The translations under genes were made by a program, and so were the position numbers. Below are positions 59,961 to 64,000 of a stretch of 64,000 nt of DNA, piece by piece. The stretch spans positions 19,958,211 through 20,022,210 of the forward strand of contig CM036240.1 in NCBI GenBank assembly GCA_020698575.1. The letters are read 5' to 3'. The stretch comes from Bostrychus sinensis. Lineage: Eukaryota; Chordata; Actinopteri; Gobiiformes; Eleotridae. The first letter of the stretch is position 1. Every line of letters begins with the position of its first letter. The notes beneath the pieces are model-generated. The model was not told the DNA's origin and searched no databases. It saw only the letters and a program-made list of their open reading frames with translations.

Positions 59961-62130
59961 ACTGCACCAAACTGTGGAGGGGCTGAGGCTGAGGTTAGAC
60001 TTCTTTTTCCTTTAAAAACAAACCTTTTTGCTTATTTAGAATTTGCTCCTCTGTCCTATGCTTGTTAAAAACAAAACAAACCATTTTTACAGTGTGACGT
60101 CAAGCCAAGCCAACAGTGAAATTACTGACGGGATCAGGCGGAATAATCATGTCTGGGTGATGTCTTCATGAGCACATCTCAACATCAAGATGAGTGTAAA
60201 TAAACGCGTGCTTTCCAATGCACTGAATATGCAATCAGCACTGTTCTTTCCACACTACAGCGACGCTAAACAACACGGCTATAATGCACATTTGGTATTT
60301 AAAGTCTTTGTGCCTCATGGTCATATTTGTTCAGAATTGAATTTATTACAAAATGCGCAGTGATATGGAACATGTAGCTTGAGGGGACCTCTTGCTTTTC
60401 CTGAGATGCACTGAAAAGGCATCGGATAGAGAAATAAACAGAATATCTAAGTAATATTTTGTAATCTTCCACTTCAGCGAAAATAGAGAAGGATAGAGAT
60501 GTGAAATTAGTGCATGTGTTGGAAATACTATCTGAAATATAATAATAATGTCCAATAACACAAATAAAGTTCAGCAAACCAGACAAAGGCAGCACAATAT
60601 AAAGAAAAAATATGAATGAAAAATATTTTTGTTTTCTAAATCAGAGGCTCTCAGCTGGTCTGATGGTGAGATTCAGTTTTATCACTAATCATTTTGTTGT
60701 GACAGACTTTTTACAGAACTGTAGTTATTTTTCAGATTATGCTATAGCGACCTTAATGGCACACACATTTTAAATAATGTAATTAGAACAATATTTAGGT
60801 TTCAAATACGCTGAACACAGAAAATATGTTCCACATCTCCAGGGTTCAGACCCACCAGTTGAGTATCACCTTAAATTTCACCCTAAGCTTGATTTAAATG
60901 CTCTCAGTGTTTAAACTTCACAGACGTATCTAAGCAATATTTTCTAAATAATCTTCTACGGCAGCAAAAAAGGAGAAGGATGGAGTCATTAAAAAGCTAA
61001 AGTGGGTTTGATGTCAGACTTTTTATCACCCGACAATGAACTTTTAAGAACACAGCCACAGTCTAAACGGAGCTGGAAGCGTGCCTTTATGATTGATTGC
61101 CCATTGTGTGTCATATTGTTCTTTCAAGGTTGATTGAAACTTTAACCTCATTTTTTATACAAAGAAGGAAAAGAGGCTTGGAAAATTCCAGGCCTTGAAT
61201 TATTGTTACAATGCAGCATTGAATTATGCAGCAATCAGTCAATTATTCATCTCTGTGACTGTGTTAAGGCCACGCTTTAAAAAGCATTCAGAATGGGGAA
61301 CGGACCGAGCTTGCTGTGTCAACACATTTCACTCAGAACTGCTTACTGAAGACATTTGTTTTTCAATGTCAATTTGGTATTTTTGATGCATTTTAAAAGC
61401 TGTACCTGTTACCAGTTTGTTCTGAAATGATCCCAGAGGGCAGCTATTGTTTTATTAGACTAAAACAAATATGATCTTTAAAAACAGTCAGTATGCATAA
61501 AAAAACGTGAACAAGGGCAATGTGAAAAATAAGGATTTAAAATGTACAAAAATAGTCAATATGATGTTATTGCTCCTTTCAAACACAAGTGTACGTCATT
61601 CAGCTGCAGCATCGCTATACATGACCACAATCATCTATCTATAGGCTACAAAATCACACACATACGAGGTGTGTCCTGATAGCAATGAGAATATTTTTAA
61701 AAATCCTTTATTGCAAAAATATATATAATTGGACATTGTCTCCTTTAAAGTATGCATCCACACAAAACAATACTCCCACCCCCTTTTTAATTTTATGGAA
61801 TAAAATACATTTCTAATATTATGACATACTGAATGACTTTTATTACTGTTCTGGTAAAAGTTAGGGAAATACACCAAACTTCAAATTTGTTTTAAACAAA
61901 CCAATATAAACTCTGTCTTTTGTTGGTTTTATAGTGAGATCCTCTGTTCTTTTCATGTATTTATTTTTTCTAAATATTTTTCTGGCATGATTTTTAAAAT
62001 AAAATATGCTTCACCATTAAATGCAACTTAAATAATATACAATATTTAGGATTTCAAATAGGCTCAACAATAAAACTATATTCCACCATTCATATTTTCA
62101 GAAACAAACAGAAAAACAGATTTTATCATC
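59961..62130. other. Gene-free stretch with one strong CNE-like block
   Basis: About 61000-61450 is unique, with motifs such as TTATGATTGATTGCCC, TTGAATTATTGTTACAATG and GCAATCAGTCAATTATTC. The rest is AT-rich. A minus frame at 60299-60595 (98 codons) has no recognisable domain. No exon is supported. Confidence 0.3.
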
Positions 62131-63561
62131 AACATGTTAACTTTATTTGAATTTGAAGTACAATGAAGAGATGATTCGAGAAGCTATATAAGTTATCAGT
62201 GACAACAGACCTAGACACTCCATTGAGAACAAAAAGAACAAACACAATGTGAACATGGGACAATTCTCCTCTTGCTCCTGGTCACTCCTCCGCGTCTTCT
62301 GATTGTAACACAGAAAGTCTAAACTGCAGCGACATCAGCTTATGTCTAGTTATTATACACAGGTGTTTCAGCACCAAGAATTCTTCAAAAAGTCTTTAGG
62401 AAAAACAGGAAAATGTCAACTTATAATGAGAATTTTTTTCCATCAAGATACCATGAAATACTAGTAAAAAAGAAGTTTGGGATTAGCAAATGTACTGTCT
62501 TTAAGTTCATTTAGTTGTATAATGACTGATTGTTTTTAGTTTTTTTCAGCTCATCACATCATTTTGCATGTACTTTTTTATACAAAGCATCGAGAGGTGT
62601 GACTGGGGAAATGTACAGTTAATCCCAAGAAATATTACCTTTGTTACAAATATTACAGTACTATTGAAAGTCTTCAAAGTCAAAGTGTTTGATATCATGT
62701 CGTCAAAATCATCAGGGGTTGTGTGAGTCGACCCGCTGTATTTGTTCAGCACAATATAGGATTTATTAAATATCATAATTCCAGGACAAACATTTACATG
62801 CCTGCATGCTTTCTCACCAAAATGGCAGCTATAGGAAAAGGATGATGGCTCAGAAATAGAAGGAAACAGAACTGTGGGTTTATATAAATGGTGGTATTGT
62901 TTTGCCTAATAGTTCTACTGCATACACAATACCTCTTAACGTTATATACACATACCTCATCGATCTGCTCAGTGTGATAGAGGGACTTCTCCTAGCATTA
63001 GCATCATATATACAACAATTGTAAAAAGGAAACTTGATTGTATTTTCATCTAATTTAGAAAAACTTTCAGTCTTTTCTTTTGCTAAACACATGGATAAGA
63101 TTCACATTTTTTTCTCCACAAGGGTTAATCTCCACGTTTAGCTTCTTGAAATTTAAATTGAAATACAAAACAAAAAAAACTTCAATTTTCTATCGAAGCT
63201 TTTCTCGCTGGCTGAGGATACAGTATAAAAACTTCAGTGCTGTGAATTTGAGTTATTACCAACAGTGTACCATTGGTATGGTTTGACTGTGCTCAATATA
63301 TGTGTGTAGATCCTTCACACTGGCCAACATTTAACAACCAAACCGACTCGAGCAATCTACATCATGTCGGCCTCAGTGAGAAGAAAAGTTTGCCTTATTC
63401 TACATTCAACCTCTTCCAGCATTTGGGTGAACACAGCATTTCCACTGAACTCCCTACAAGCAGCATGACTTTTTGATTTACTAACCCAGGCTCTTGAAAA
63501 TCTTTATAGGTTTTCCCTCGTTTCTTTTTTTTTTTTTATATATTTTGATGTATTTCTCCGT
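62131..63561 (-). other. Probable long 3' UTR of the minus-strand gene at the right edge
   Basis: Downstream (leftwards) of the stop at 63562-63564 the minus strand runs through AT-rich sequence with no splice acceptor or coding frame. A minus-strand AATAAA (TTTATT on the plus strand at about 62150) is a possible polyadenylation site. The extent is inferred, not shown. Confidence 0.3.
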
Positions 63562-63616
63562 TCACATCCTCGGCCCGATCAGTACATCACTGTAGTTTTC
63601 AAGAACAGTCTTCCGT
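63562..63616 (-). CDS. Candidate last coding exon of an unidentified minus-strand gene
   Basis: On the minus strand a good acceptor (CTTGTCTCTCTTGTGTTTTGCAG, given in parts: CTTGTCTCTC then TTGTGTTTTGCAG) ends at 63617. If the preceding exon leaves two bases of a codon, the next base completes it and the frame reads RKTVLENYSDVLIGPRM followed by TGA at 63564-63562. If one base is carried over, the reading is GRLFLKTTVMY then TGA. In the third phase a stop follows after five codons. The gene body would lie to the right of the window, and no second exon is visible between 63617 and 64000. I do not recognise either C-terminus. It does not match the C-terminal ends I know for UBAC2, TM9SF2, STK24 or PCCA. 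Confidence 0.4.
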
Positions 63617-63617
63617 C

Positions 63618-64000
63618 TGCAAAACACAAGAGAGACAAGAATTAGCCAAAACACCAAACATGCTGCTGATCCAAATGCACTGGGTAAGATTAAATGAATG
63701 AGACAAAATGGTACAAAACGGCCCTCCTATTATCAAGGATTGAATCTAGCGACACTCTGCTAACTTCTCCCAAAAAAAATCCATCCTAGCAGTTGTCCAC
63801 CAGTGATTAATTTAATCCTGCCAGAACAGGATCTGGAAACTCTCTTATTTTGACAGCGCGATCCGGTAACTTGGGCACAACTCAGAACAACAGCTGACTA
63901 CATTTGACCTATGTTGAAGTTCAGATGTGTAAACAGTTACACAAAAATCATATTTTTATAAATATCAGCCACGCTACTTAAGCTGTGTCACACTAAGTGA
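63618..64000. other. Putative intron of the minus-strand gene at the right edge
   Basis: It is unique, AT-rich sequence with no recognisable exon. The polypyrimidine tract of the acceptor for 63616 is at its left end. Confidence 0.3.

Overview
The window is vertebrate nuclear DNA, almost certainly from a teleost fish. Three things point that way. There are intact rhodopsin-family receptor genes of the gpr183/gpr18 group. The short introns have consensus GT-AG borders. The dispersed repeats are of fish type: Tc1-like elements flanked by TA, a hAT derivative with an 8-bp target duplication, tRNA-like SINEs, fish LINE fragments and many microsatellites. The species cannot be told from the sequence. 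Most of the window is AT-rich non-coding DNA and only a few percent is protein-coding.

Layout, left to right. Bases 1 to 13.8 kb hold no recognised exon. They carry a 1.63-kb hAT-type non-autonomous element (1960-3590), other repeats and unique blocks that look like conserved non-coding elements. At 13.85-13.99 kb lies a TATA-less CCAAT/GC-box/YY1 promoter with a short minus-strand first exon, starting MAAHIIRTAKRLLP and looking like a mitochondrial presequence. A TATA promoter with a candidate spliced exon faces the other way at 14.25 kb. A second TATA-driven candidate exon, opening MEPNTNYFAPR, is at 20.2-20.34 kb and splices in frame to a second short exon at 21.7 kb. From 25.9 to 48.4 kb, three receptors lie on the plus strand: a three-exon gpr183-like gene (27462-29035), an intronless-coding gpr183 (37592-38713) and gpr18 (47362-48378). 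MITEs, two decayed Tc1-like transposons, an inverted pair of a 0.6-0.77 kb element, an unusual fold-back sequence (40.5-41.05 kb) and a dense cluster of repeats with CTA-trinucleotide cores (41.7-45.1 kb) separate them. From 48.4 to 62 kb there is no recognised gene, only unique blocks resembling a conserved regulatory landscape, plus repeats and a LINE endonuclease relic at 59.05-59.96 kb. At 63.56-63.62 kb is a candidate last coding exon of a minus-strand gene that continues past the right edge, with a probable long 3' UTR down to about 62.1 kb.

How the genes relate. GPR183 (EBI2) senses 7alpha,25-dihydroxycholesterol and guides migration of B cells, dendritic cells and innate lymphoid cells. 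GPR18 is a related lipid-responsive receptor of leukocytes and other tissues. In mammals the two genes sit side by side, both antisense inside an intron of UBAC2. Here the receptors keep their adjacency and shared orientation, and an extra gpr183-like copy is added. No UBAC2 exon could be recognised. No wholly new system is evident. The items most worth checking are the unidentified first exons at 13.9, 14.3 and 20.3 kb, the divergent gpr183 paralogue with gained introns, the fold-back at 40.5-41.05 kb and the terminal exon at 63.6 kb.
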